Notes under the pieces: generated by a model
Database searches by the model: none
What the model was told of the DNA's origin: nothing
What the model saw: the letters and a program-made list of their open reading frames with translations, nothing else
Translations under genes and position numbers: made by a program
Source: Octadecabacter algicola
GTDB lineage: Bacteria; Pseudomonadota; Alphaproteobacteria; Rhodobacterales; Rhodobacteraceae
Direction: 5' to 3'
Length of the DNA: 64,000 nt
Assembly: GCF_021532625.1 (NCBI RefSeq)
Contig: NZ_JAKGAR010000002.1
Location: forward strand, 804,282 to 868,281
In this document: one piece after another, positions 53,211-62,064 of the stretch
How the letters are laid out: each line of letters begins with the position of its first letter
Position numbering within the stretch: position 1 is the stretch's first letter

Positions 53211-53629
53211 TGGCCAAGCGCGTATCGGCGCGTAAGGTCAAAATACATCGCCAATACACCTATGAGAGTGCCGCAGAGGCGTTGGAGGTTTCTATCCAGA
53301 CAGTGCGCGGGTGGCGTTCGCAAGGGCTTGCTGTGTTGGACGGTCAGAAGCCCCATTTGATCCTTGGTCACGAACTCAAACGCTTCATCGAAAGCCGAAC
53401 GCCAAAAACAAGTCGCAAGCTTGGGCCTGATGAGTTCTTTTGCATGTCGTGCCGCGCCCCACGTAAGCCGTATGACAGGATGGCGGAATATGTGCCGTTT
53501 AACGCTACGCGGGGCAGATTGGTAGCGCTGTGCGAGTCCTGTGAAACCTCTTGCAGCAAGTTTGTATCACGCAAGTCGTTCGAGGGTTTGGCCCGGATCA
53601 GGACGATTGCCACACGCGAAACATGCTGA
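53210..53629 (+). CDS. Helix-turn-helix and zinc-finger protein
   Basis: 139 residues. Residues 15-60 are a helix-turn-helix (YESAAEALEVSIQTVRGWRSQGLAVLDGQKPHLILGHELKRFIES), similar in layout to the preceding AlpA-like protein. Residues 78-111 contain two Cys pairs, C78-x2-C81 and C108-x2-C111, with about 26 residues between, so a zinc-binding ribbon is likely. Probably a DNA-binding accessory protein for the following recombinase. I have not seen this pair assigned a function. Confidence 0.75.
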   Translation: MAKRVSARKVKIHRQYTYESAAEALEVSIQTVRGWRSQGLAVLDGQKPHLILGHELKRFIESRTPKTSRKLGPDEFFCMSCRAPRKPYDRMAEYVPFNATRGRLVALCESCETSCSKFVSRKSFEGLARIRTIATRETC

Positions 53630-53734
53630 CCCTAAGAGAACCCCACGAACTGAACGTGAAACATAACTTACGGCATGTCGCGAAATCACTCGGAAACTCA
53701 GGGCGAAATCATGGGCCAGCGAAAGGATCACATC

Positions 53735-54763
53735 ATGGCAAAGCACATCGAAGAAAACGAACGCATTAAACATGACTACGCGATGTATTTGAGGCACGCC
53801 CAAGGGCAGGATGAAAAGTCCATCGACAAGGCGATGGCCGCAATCCGCCAATTTGAGGGCAGCACCAAGACTAAGCCGTTCAAGAAATTCCATCGTCAGC
53901 AAGCGGCGGATTTTAAGGCATATCTGGGTAGACAAAAAAACGCAAAAACAGGCAAGCCGCTGGCCTACTCAACGGTTGATGCCACGTTGCGATTGGTCAA
54001 AAAGTTCTTTCATTGGCTTGTCAGCCGCAAAGGGTTCAAGCGCGTGCTGACCTATCCCGATGTTGAGTATTTCAACAACACGCTTAAGGCTGGAAGGGTC
54101 GCACATGCCCAGCGAGCAATCCCTTATCCTTCCATGCAGCAGGCGGCACATGCATTTCAGGCGATGCCGTTTGAGGACGAGTTTGATAAACGCGACAAAG
54201 CGCTCTTTGCGTTTTTTATGCTTACGGGCGCGCGCGATGGCGCTGTTGCCTCGCTTAAGCTTAAACACGTCAACATTGAGCTTGGGCATGTTTTCCAAGA
54301 CGCGCGTGAAGTGAAGACCAAAAACGGCAAAACCATCATGTGTCAGTTCTTCCCTGTTGATGTGGTTTACCGTGAGTGTTTCACAGCATGGGTGCGGTTT
54401 TTGCAGGATAAAAAGTTTTTTGGCCCAGAGGACGCACTCTTTCCTAAGGCAAATATAGGTTACGTGCCGGAGCAGGGCTTGTGTAATCTGGGTTTGAGCC
54501 GCGAAGGATATGCGAATGCATCTAAGCTAAACGCGATTATTCGCGGTGCGTTTGCATCGGTTCAACTGCCACAATTCACGCCTCATGCTTTCCGTAAAAC
54601 TCTGACAAAGTATGGCGATGATATTAGCGTCAACATGGAACAGCGTAAGGCGTGGTCGATGAACTTGGGTCATGAAAACATGGCTGTGACGATCAACTCA
54701 TATTTACCCGTGACAGCGGAGCGCCAAATGGAAATTATCGGCGGCATGGTTCCCAAGACGTAA
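53735..54763 (+). CDS. Second tyrosine recombinase, XerC/phage type
   Basis: 342 residues from the ATG at 53735, with SD AAAGGA; an earlier ATG at 53675 is less well placed. N-terminal SAM-like domain (KHDYAMYLRHAQGQDEKSIDKAMAAIRQFEG), then a catalytic domain with R167 in LTGARDGAVAS, H284/R287 in HAFRKTLTK, H313 in NLGHENMAV and Y323 in INSYLPV. All key residues are present. It lacks the DUF4102 domain of the first integrase and belongs to a different branch. With the two small DNA-binding proteins before it, it looks like a self-contained recombination module nested in the island. Confidence 0.88.
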   Translation: MAKHIEENERIKHDYAMYLRHAQGQDEKSIDKAMAAIRQFEGSTKTKPFKKFHRQQAADFKAYLGRQKNAKTGKPLAYSTVDATLRLVKKFFHWLVSRKGFKRVLTYPDVEYFNNTLKAGRVAHAQRAIPYPSMQQAAHAFQAMPFEDEFDKRDKALFAFFMLTGARDGAVASLKLKHVNIELGHVFQDAREVKTKNGKTIMCQFFPVDVVYRECFTAWVRFLQDKKFFGPEDALFPKANIGYVPEQGLCNLGLSREGYANASKLNAIIRGAFASVQLPQFTPHAFRKTLTKYGDDISVNMEQRKAWSMNLGHENMAVTINSYLPVTAERQMEIIGGMVPKT

Positions 54764-54973
54764 GAGCAATAGGGGGGGGAGGACCAAAGTCTGGAGGTGA
54801 TCGTGTGGGACCGGAGCGGGTAGCTAATTCTATGGGTGTGCAGTTCAGAGGTAAAAAGTCGCGCCTTATTTCCTTGTGACGGAAAGCCTAATAAAATGAT
54901 TGGACGCTGCTCTATTGTAAGCGGCGCGCATACATGCACAAGTTGCATTCCAACGGGTTGTGGGTGAATTGCG
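54764..54973. other. Upstream region of the restriction-methylation gene
   Basis: 210 bases without a gene I can support. ATGCA-N5-TGCAT at 54934-54948 is a 5-bp inverted repeat 26 bp before the start of the large gene, a possible operator. No C-protein gene was seen. Confidence 0.35.
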
Positions 54974-57900
54974 ATGACTGATCAGGTGGAGAAGTTCCTT
55001 GAGCGTTGGCTTGGATCGGGAGGCAGTGAAATGGCCACTGCGCAATCCTTTGCAATCGAACTGACTGACCTGCTGGGCGTGCCGCGCCCTAATGTATCCG
55101 ACAAAGATGGCGATTTTTTGGATTACCGTTTTGAACGCCCCGTGACCTTGACCCACACGGGCCGCAAACGGAATGGCCGCATCGACCTTTACAAAAAAGG
55201 CCATTTCATCCTTGAGGCAAAGCAGTTTGTGTCTGCTGACGCCAAAGACAAAAACACGCTCGAAATGTTCCTCGAAAAAGATGCGCCCAAGCAAGCGGGT
55301 CATGGCAAGCGCGGCACGTCCAAATTTGACGACACAATGATGAAGGCGCGCAACCAAGCTGACAACTATGCCCGCGCGGTGGCCCGCGAGGACGGCTGGC
55401 CACCCTTCCTGATGGTTGTGGACGTTGGCCACGTGATCGAACTTTATGCTGACTTTTCGGGACAGGGGCAGGGCTACAACCAATTCCCTGATGGCAACCG
55501 CTACCGCATCCACCTTGAAGACCTGCGCGACCCTGAAACGCTGGACCTGTTGCGTACAATCTGGACGGACCCGCCAAGCCTTGATCCGTCCTTGCAATCT
55601 GCCAAGGTCACGCGCGAAATTGCCACCCATCTTGCCGAACTGGGCAAAAGCTTTGAGGGACAAGGCCACGACACCGAAACCGTCGCCCGTTTCTTAATGC
55701 GCTGTCTGTTTTCCATGTTTGCCGAAGACGTCGACCTAATCCCGCGCGAGAGCTTTACTGAACTGCTGCGGAAACTGCGTGGCCACCCAGAACACGCGCA
55801 ACCCGCGCTGCAAGGGCTGTGGCAGACCATGGACACGGGCGGCTTTAGCCAAACCCTTATGACAGACCTTAAACGCTTCAATGGCGGCCTGTTCAAAGAG
55901 GCGGACGCGCTCCCCCTCGACAACCTGCAACTTGGCCTGTTGATCGAGGCTGCCGAAGCCGATTGGAAACAAGTCGAACCTGCCATTTTCGGCACATTGC
56001 TGGAACGCGCGCTGGACAAACGCCAGCGTCACAAGCTGGGCGCGCACTACACCCCGCGCGCCTATGTCGAACGCCTTGTGACCCCCACGATCATGGAACC
56101 CCTGCGCGAGGACTGGCGCGACGTGCAAACCGCCGTGCAACGTCTGGCGGAGGATGGCAAAGACGAGGACGCCCGCAAGCTGGTCAAAGATTTCCACGCC
56201 AAGCTGTGCGAAACCCGCGTTCTGGACCCCGCCTGTGGGTCTGGCAATTTCCTGTATGTCGCGCTTGAGATGATGAAACGCCTTGAAGGCGAAGTGACCG
56301 CCCTGATGTTTGAGCTTGGCGACACGAAACCGCTTTACACAATAGACCCCCACCAGTTCCTTGGGATTGAGTTGAACCCATGGGCCGCGAACGTGGCGGA
56401 ACTGGTGCTGTGGATCGGCTATCTGCAATGGCACTTTCGTACCTATGGCCAAGCCGCGCCTTCTGAGCCTGTGCTGCGCGACTTCAAAAATATCCGCAAC
56501 GGCGATGCGGTGCTGGAATGGGAGGGGCGCACCCCGCGCGTGAACGAAGACGGCGCGCCAGTGACCCGCTGGGACGGGGTGACGACCATCCAGCACAACG
56601 TCACAGGCGAAGAAGTGCCAGACCCGTCCGCGCGCATCACCGTCTATGACTATGCCAAGCCAAAACCGACCATATGGCCCGAGGCAGAGTTCATCGTGGG
56701 CAACCCGCCGTTTATTGGCGGTAGCAAGCTAAATGGCGATTTAGGTTGGGGCTATGTGGTTGCTCTACGCGCTGCATACAAAAATATTCCCGATAGTGCA
56801 GACTTAGTGATGTATTGGTGGGCAAAAGCTGCTGATAGCGTGAAAAGGTGGAACCCAAAAACGGGAAAAGGCACTCGTCGTTTCGGATTCATAACAACAA
56901 ATAGCATTAGGCAGCTTCGGAACAGGGCAATCGTTGAGCCTTATCTGCGCGATCCAAAAAATACCCTTTCGCTAGTCTTCGCCGTTTCAGACCATCCATG
57001 GGTCGATGCCCTATACGGCGCTGCGGTTCGGATTTCGATGACCGTGGCCGCCAAGGGGCGCAGACAAGGGTTACTTGAAACGATTGTGACCGAGGTAAAG
57101 GATAAGGAGGAATCTGTTGGGCGGAAATTAGAATATCGAAAGGTGTCGGGGCGAGTATTTAGTAACTTAAGAATTGGGGCTGATGTTTTGGATGCTAAGC
57201 CACTGCGTTCAAACCTGAAGATGTCTGCTCGTGGAGCATTCCTTATTGGAAAAGGCTTCATAGTTTCGAAAGCCAAGGCCATCGAGCTAGCTCTTGGAAC
57301 TGACGCGATGGAAGCAGGCATAATCAAACCGTTTCTAGGTGGCTATGATCTGACCCAAACACATCGACGCAGATGGGTGATTGATTTTTGGGGCTTAAGT
57401 GAGCAAGAAGCGAAGAAGCAATACCCGGCTGCCTTCCAGCACCTACTGGACACCGTGAAGCCTATCCGCGATGAGAACGATATGCCATGGCGGCGGGACA
57501 ATTGGTGGGTTTTTGGAGACCCTGGAAGAAGTTACCGTGCCGCAACTGACGGTCTCGATGAGATGACAGTTACATCGCGAACTGCGAAGTATCGCCTGTT
57601 TCAGCTTCAAAAGACTGAGAACACCCCTGAGAGTGAGGTCGTTGTGATCGGAACGACCGATTATGATGTCATTGCAGTGCTGTCTTCTAAACAACATACG
57701 GTGTTCTCATTGGCTACATGTGGCTGGATGGGTATTGGAAACGACCCCCGCTACAACAACTCTCTTTGCTTTGACCCATTCCCTTTCCCCGACCTCACCG
57801 AGCCACAGCGCACGCACCTGCGCCAGCTTGGCGAAGACCTCGACGCGCATCGTAAGCGCCAGCAGGCGGCGCACCCCAAGTTGACGCTGACGCAGATGTA

Positions 57901-58417
57901 TAACGTCCTCGAAAAACTCCGCGCGGGGGATGTGATCGAGGGCAAGGACAAGGACATTTATGACCAAGGCCTGATCGGCATCCTGCGCGACCTGCACGAC
58001 CAGATCGACGCAGCCGTTGCCGATGCCTACGGCTGGCCCAACGACCTTAGCGACGAAGACATCCTGTTGCGCCTTGTGGCCCTCAACAAAGAACGCGCCG
58101 AAGAAGAAGCGCGCGGCCATATCCGCTGGTTGCGCCCCGACTATCAAAACCCCACAGGCCAGCAAGCCGCCAAAGGCAAAACCGCCGATATGGACCTTGG
58201 CGTGGTGGCCAAGGTCGAAAAAGCCTCTTGGCCCAAATCCCTGCCAGAACAAATCGCCGCCGTGCGAGAGGCGCTATCGGAGATGGGCGAAGCCACCCCC
58301 GAACAAATCGCCCGCCGTTTCGTGCGGGGCAGGGCCGTCACGGTTGAGCCACTCATGGAAAGCCTAGCCGCGCTGGGCCAAGCCGAGAAGGGCGCAGACG
58401 GGCGCTACGCGGCATAG
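54974..58417 (+). CDS. MmeI-like Type IIL restriction-modification protein
   Basis: 1147 residues, a single-chain enzyme that cuts and methylates DNA. N-terminal PD-(D/E)xK nuclease: D71 in NGRIDLYKKG and E81-x-K83 in ILEAKQ. Helical linker to about 330. N6-adenine methylase: HYTPRAYVERLV, AdoMet motif LDPACGSGNF at 417-426, catalytic NPPF at 577-580. Then a target-recognition region (about 600-930) and a C-terminal helical domain. From about 56,720 to 57,770 the bases are clearly more AT-rich and use other codons than the flanks, as if the recognition part had been swapped. Role: restriction of foreign DNA and self-protection; no separate nuclease or specificity gene. Confidence 0.9.
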   Translation: MTDQVEKFLERWLGSGGSEMATAQSFAIELTDLLGVPRPNVSDKDGDFLDYRFERPVTLTHTGRKRNGRIDLYKKGHFILEAKQFVSADAKDKNTLEMFLEKDAPKQAGHGKRGTSKFDDTMMKARNQADNYARAVAREDGWPPFLMVVDVGHVIELYADFSGQGQGYNQFPDGNRYRIHLEDLRDPETLDLLRTIWTDPPSLDPSLQSAKVTREIATHLAELGKSFEGQGHDTETVARFLMRCLFSMFAEDVDLIPRESFTELLRKLRGHPEHAQPALQGLWQTMDTGGFSQTLMTDLKRFNGGLFKEADALPLDNLQLGLLIEAAEADWKQVEPAIFGTLLERALDKRQRHKLGAHYTPRAYVERLVTPTIMEPLREDWRDVQTAVQRLAEDGKDEDARKLVKDFHAKLCETRVLDPACGSGNFLYVALEMMKRLEGEVTALMFELGDTKPLYTIDPHQFLGIELNPWAANVAELVLWIGYLQWHFRTYGQAAPSEPVLRDFKNIRNGDAVLEWEGRTPRVNEDGAPVTRWDGVTTIQHNVTGEEVPDPSARITVYDYAKPKPTIWPEAEFIVGNPPFIGGSKLNGDLGWGYVVALRAAYKNIPDSADLVMYWWAKAADSVKRWNPKTGKGTRRFGFITTNSIRQLRNRAIVEPYLRDPKNTLSLVFAVSDHPWVDALYGAAVRISMTVAAKGRRQGLLETIVTEVKDKEESVGRKLEYRKVSGRVFSNLRIGADVLDAKPLRSNLKMSARGAFLIGKGFIVSKAKAIELALGTDAMEAGIIKPFLGGYDLTQTHRRRWVIDFWGLSEQEAKKQYPAAFQHLLDTVKPIRDENDMPWRRDNWWVFGDPGRSYRAATDGLDEMTVTSRTAKYRLFQLQKTENTPESEVVVIGTTDYDVIAVLSSKQHTVFSLATCGWMGIGNDPRYNNSLCFDPFPFPDLTEPQRTHLRQLGEDLDAHRKRQQAAHPKLTLTQMYNVLEKLRAGDVIEGKDKDIYDQGLIGILRDLHDQIDAAVADAYGWPNDLSDEDILLRLVALNKERAEEEARGHIRWLRPDYQNPTGQQAAKGKTADMDLGVVAKVEKASWPKSLPEQIAAVREALSEMGEATPEQIARRFVRGRAVTVEPLMESLAALGQAEKGADGRYAA

Positions 58418-58606
58418 AGATGAGAGCTATGATTAGTTTTGGTGGACGGCCTGTTGGGGTGACGTCTTGCTACGGCCATTAGCCGCAGGCATGTGACTGT
58501 GTTGAGTTGTTGACAACCCGAAGGTTAACGTTCAGATTTTTCAACGATTTCATCCAATTCTTAAGTTGAAAAAAGCGCTAATCTGTTTCGTAATTAAGGG
58601 CCAATA
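58418..58606. other. Upstream region of the RTX gene
   Basis: 189 bases that hold no gene I can support. The DNA is AT-rich near 58,530-58,600, which fits a promoter, but no clear -35/-10 pair is evident. The start codon at 58607 follows AAGGGCC. Confidence 0.3.
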
Positions 58607-61600
58607 ATGTTTACAATTCGTGAGAACCTCTCCGATTTCCTTCTCTACAATTTCGCCAACCTCAGCCCAGAAGACAGCGCAACAATTGCGCCGCTCAACG
58701 CAATCAATTTGGGTTACGATGGAATTATTACAAACCCTATTAGTGTTTCCGGACTTTTGACCGACATCGAAAAAGTAGCCACAGCCCACGCTGGGTTCGT
58801 GAATACGAATGATGATGTTGAGGTCTTGAAGGACTATCTAGAGGTCGCTACGCCCACATTTTTCAATGAGTTTATTGCGAGAGAGGCAGATCTTCAGGCT
58901 AGGTATGATGAGCTTGCCGAAGATTTTAACTACGTGTCATTTTGGTCAGAGGTTCTTCCTGCAACGTTTGCCGAACTTGAAGCTGGTTTTGGCGGAATTT
59001 CCAGCGTTATTTACAATGGTATCAAGAGTTCTGCTTCACAGGCAAAGAACAGTTTTGATACTGCCATTGGCACGATTGGTACGGTTCTGACTCCAAGCGC
59101 GCTGGACTCATATGCAAGTACCATTGGGCTAAGCGCCTTTGCCGCGACCGAATTAAAGACGTTTATACAGAATGCTGTACCTCTTTTGACAGAAGCAGGT
59201 TCGGACTTGTCCAATTTCTTGACGATTGATGATCCCATCGAACGGGCGGCAATACTGAGCGGAATCATTTCGTCAATCGGGGGGCTTATTGACCAGTGGA
59301 ACAGTATCAATGATCTTTTTGATGACTCTTTGAGTGTCCCGAAAATTGCTGCCGTCGTAGATTTGATGACAGCGGCGTCGGACGCATATTCGACCTTCTT
59401 GGAAGGCAAAGCGTTGGACGACGCACAAGGTTCAGACAATCTTACAGGCTTAAGTAACGATTTCCTCGGCGATGTCGCCGGTTTGAATTCACTGGAATAC
59501 GCTAAGGCCTTTGCCGATGTAACGGGCGCAATTTCAGATGTGGTCGTTTCCGTTCCGGGGGCGTCTTTTCTAGTAGGCTATCTGGCTGACAGTGGTGTCG
59601 CCTTAGTAGACGTTTGGACCCAGTCCGTTGCAACAGAATGGCGGATCGAAGCTGAACGATATTCTGATTTCGTCGAGATCGTCGAAATTATCGAAGACTA
59701 CCAAGTCCTTCTAGTCGAGTCGCTTGCCGAAGCGGACGCCGCGAATGGCGGCGCTTTGTGGGGAACAGATCTTACGTCTCTAAACCCTGAGAATACGGAC
59801 ACCGTTACAGTTGAGGAGACCGAAGATGAGAGGGAAGAAGATGGCGTTCCGGTAACAAACTCTGGGTTCCTGATCGATAATGTTGATGGTGGTGCCGGGG
59901 ATCAACGCCTTGTGCTAGATTACTCGGGAACACTGAATGGTTTTGCAGCAAGCTATGTAACCTTGCATCTTGATTCAATTTACACCGGCGAATTTGTCGC
60001 CATGGACGGAGCAGCAAACGAAGGCTTCAGTGCGAATGGTTTTGAAAGCTTCGCAGTCACAGGAACCACTGGTGACGACACGATCCACGCGGAAACGGAC
60101 GGCAACAATGTGCTGTACGGCGGCGATGGCAACGACGACCTGCGCGCGGGCAACGGCAACAACTTTGTTCGGGGCGGTGACGGCAATGATGAAGTGTCTT
60201 CGACCGGTGACGGTCGTAGTTTCTTGTTCGGAGATGCGGGCGATGACCTTATTGAAAGCGGCGGCGCTACTGACCAAATTCGCGGCGGAACTGGCTACGA
60301 TATCCTCTCGGCGTTTTACGCTGATGACATCGATGTCGATGGTCTCGGGGTCACCGTAGAGTTGGGTCAAAGCGGTGGCCAGTTCCGTGATATCGAAGAG
60401 GTTCGCGGTACATTCACACGTTATGACGATACAATCGAAGCGGGGTTCGTTCGTGAAAACATCGACGGCGGCGATGGTACAGATCACCTCATCCTAGACT
60501 ATTCGGGCACGGTTGGCGGTTTTGCAGCAAGCTATGTAACCTTGCATCTTGATTCAATTTACACCGGCGAATTTGTCGCCATGGACGGAGCAGCAAACGA
60601 AGGCTTCAGTGCGAATGGTTTTGAAAGCTTCGCAGTCACAGGAACCACTGGTGACGACACGATCCACGCGGAAACGGACGGCAACAATGTGCTGTACGGC
60701 GGCGATGGCAACGACGACCTGCGCGCAGGCAACGGCAACAACTTTGTTCGGGGCGGTGACGGCAATGATGAAGTGTATGCAAGCGGTGGCGAAAACTACC
60801 TAGATGGCGGAACTGGGCAGGACTCACTGTTTGGTGGGTTAGGCGAGGACGTCATCATTGGTGGCTTCGGCGACGATTATCTTATCGGCGGCGGTGCCGG
60901 AGACCGATTGGTTGGGGGCGATGGGGTCGACACAATTTACGGCGAATCTGGAGAAGACGTTGTCGTCGCAGGAGAAGGGGACGATTTCATATACGGGGGA
61001 GACGGAAAGAATACGCTTCTTGGTGGCTTCGGTGACGATACTATTGAAGGCGGTTCTGAAGATGATCGTATCGTGGGGGGCGATGGGCTGGACACGATTA
61101 ACGGTAACGCCGGAGATGATACTTTGGTCGGCGGCCTCGGTGACGATGATGTGTATGGAGGCCTCGGCAACGACCGAATTCTAAGCGGGCTAGGGAATGA
61201 CACTGTTCATGGTGACGACGGTGACGATGTCCTTATTGGCGGCGAAGGGGATGATAGCTTGTTTGGCGGCAATGGCGACGATGTCTTGTATGGACGTAGT
61301 GGCGAAGACGTTCTGATTGGTGGTGATGGTGCTGACAGGGTCTTTGGTGAAGCTCTTGCAGATACGCTTTATGGTGGCGGAGGCGATGATTTCCTTTCAG
61401 CTGCCGGTGGATCAGATGTGTTGTTTGGATCAACAGGGGACGACGTCATGGATGGCGGCATCGGTCGCGATACGTTTGTGTTTGAAACGGGGGACGGAAG
61501 TGATCGCATTATGTCTTGGGAGAGCGGACGCGATTTTATCGATTTTTCGAACCATGCAAGTTATAATTCGTTTGATGATGTCCAGGCTGTGATGACTCAG

Positions 61601-61702
61601 GTTGGTGCCAATGTTCGCATCCAGATCGACCCAGAGACTGACAAGATACTACTCTTGGATGTGGCTCTTGAGAGTATGGACGCGTCTCATTTCCTTTTCT
61701 GA
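58607..61702 (+). CDS. RTX-type calcium-binding protein, 1031 aa
   Basis: Residues 1-440 form an unrecognised domain, probably helical and without signal peptide, as expected for type I secretion. From about 440 there are two LDYSGT-x2-GFAASYVTLHLDSIYTGEF modules, each followed by RTX nonapeptides (GGDGNDDLxxG). The modules (residues about 445-530 and 638-723) are identical in protein sequence because of a 259-bp DNA duplication. Residues 735-960 carry a long run of GGxGxDxLxG repeats, and the end (DTFVFETGDGSDRI...FSNHASY...MDASHFLF) resembles RTX C-terminal secretion signals. Likely exported by a T1SS not in the window; toxin, adhesin or surface protein cannot be told. Confidence 0.88.
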   Translation: MFTIRENLSDFLLYNFANLSPEDSATIAPLNAINLGYDGIITNPISVSGLLTDIEKVATAHAGFVNTNDDVEVLKDYLEVATPTFFNEFIAREADLQARYDELAEDFNYVSFWSEVLPATFAELEAGFGGISSVIYNGIKSSASQAKNSFDTAIGTIGTVLTPSALDSYASTIGLSAFAATELKTFIQNAVPLLTEAGSDLSNFLTIDDPIERAAILSGIISSIGGLIDQWNSINDLFDDSLSVPKIAAVVDLMTAASDAYSTFLEGKALDDAQGSDNLTGLSNDFLGDVAGLNSLEYAKAFADVTGAISDVVVSVPGASFLVGYLADSGVALVDVWTQSVATEWRIEAERYSDFVEIVEIIEDYQVLLVESLAEADAANGGALWGTDLTSLNPENTDTVTVEETEDEREEDGVPVTNSGFLIDNVDGGAGDQRLVLDYSGTLNGFAASYVTLHLDSIYTGEFVAMDGAANEGFSANGFESFAVTGTTGDDTIHAETDGNNVLYGGDGNDDLRAGNGNNFVRGGDGNDEVSSTGDGRSFLFGDAGDDLIESGGATDQIRGGTGYDILSAFYADDIDVDGLGVTVELGQSGGQFRDIEEVRGTFTRYDDTIEAGFVRENIDGGDGTDHLILDYSGTVGGFAASYVTLHLDSIYTGEFVAMDGAANEGFSANGFESFAVTGTTGDDTIHAETDGNNVLYGGDGNDDLRAGNGNNFVRGGDGNDEVYASGGENYLDGGTGQDSLFGGLGEDVIIGGFGDDYLIGGGAGDRLVGGDGVDTIYGESGEDVVVAGEGDDFIYGGDGKNTLLGGFGDDTIEGGSEDDRIVGGDGLDTINGNAGDDTLVGGLGDDDVYGGLGNDRILSGLGNDTVHGDDGDDVLIGGEGDDSLFGGNGDDVLYGRSGEDVLIGGDGADRVFGEALADTLYGGGGDDFLSAAGGSDVLFGSTGDDVMDGGIGRDTFVFETGDGSDRIMSWESGRDFIDFSNHASYNSFDDVQAVMTQVGANVRIQIDPETDKILLLDVALESMDASHFLF
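59939..60197 (+). repeat. RTX gene internal duplication, copy 1
   Basis: 259 bp identical to 60518-60776 except one base (G at 60148, A at 60727). Encodes one beta-domain and its first RTX repeats. Offset 579 bp, exactly 193 codons, so frame is kept. Confidence 0.95.
60518..60776 (+). repeat. RTX gene internal duplication, copy 2
   Basis: Second copy, differing at one position. The sequences just outside the copies are related but diverged (LVLDYSGTLNG versus LILDYSGTVGG), so homogenisation of the core is likely. Confidence 0.95.
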
Positions 61703-61806
61703 GATATTGCTGAAAGTACAGGTAGGCCTTTTCTACATTTGCAACGAATACCTTTTGGGGAGGATGACTCTTTAGACGCCTAAAAGTTTGAGCATCTCGA
61801 TGCGCC

Positions 61807-61826
61807 GTGGTATTTTTTGTGGTATT
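61807..61826 (+). repeat. GTGGTATT repeat pair, right end
   Basis: GTGGTATT at 61807-61814 and 61819-61826, again 12 bp start to start, same orientation as the pair at the left end. A further CGGTATTTT occurs at 61951 before the relic integrase. Confidence 0.6.
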
Positions 61827-61887
61827 GAAAGCATAGCCTTAAATTTTTTGCTTTAATACCAACTGTTTGTTGAAATAGTGGGGCGGA

Positions 61888-61902
61888 CTGAGCCTCCGCC
61901 AC
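61888..61902 (+). repeat. Right attachment site of the island
   Basis: CTGAGCCTCCGCCAC, exact copy of the tRNA-Ser 3' end at 50517-50531. The bases before it (GGGGCGGA) do not continue the tRNA, as expected for an attR. Confidence 0.8.
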
Positions 61903-61962
61903 TAATCTATATTGGCAGTTTGATTGAGCCGTCTTGCGTAATGTGAACTGCGGTATTTTGGG

Positions 61963-62064
61963 ATGGCCCAGTCAGGCAAGTTGACTGAAATATTTGGTGA
62001 GAGCCTTGGCGTGGGGCTCCTCCGTCAGTTTCAGTTCGAGAATCAATCTCTTTTGTTCCAGTAA
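61963..62064 (+). pseudogene. 5' fragment of a second DUF4102 integrase
   Basis: Reads MAQSGKLTEIFGESLGVG before diverging into a short tail and TAA at 62062-62064. The first 18 codons align without gaps to the start of the intact integrase (MTLSGKLTKKLVENLGAG), and the preceding TGCGGTATTTTGGG matches TGTGGTATTTTAG there. Nothing of the remaining 370 codons follows. A relic of another island of the same family inserted at the same tRNA. Confidence 0.75.

Larger units (their letters stand above)
50517..61902 (+). mobile_element. Genomic island integrated at tRNA-Ser
   Basis: About 11.4 kb bounded by 15-bp direct repeats, one being the 3' end of tRNA-Ser. All genes run on the plus strand: integrase, orphan, AlpA-like protein, zinc/HTH protein, second tyrosine recombinase, MmeI-like enzyme, RTX protein. 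GTGGTATT repeats with 12-bp spacing occur at both ends (50656/50668 and 61807/61819). No phage structural or conjugation genes are present. Base composition of several genes differs from the flanking chromosome. Confidence 0.8.

Noticed and set aside
60070..61480. Possible CRISPR or tandem-repeat array
   Set aside because: The periodicity is the 27-bp coding repeat of GGxGxDxLx nonapeptides; units vary, have no constant repeat with unique spacers, and the frame is open throughout.
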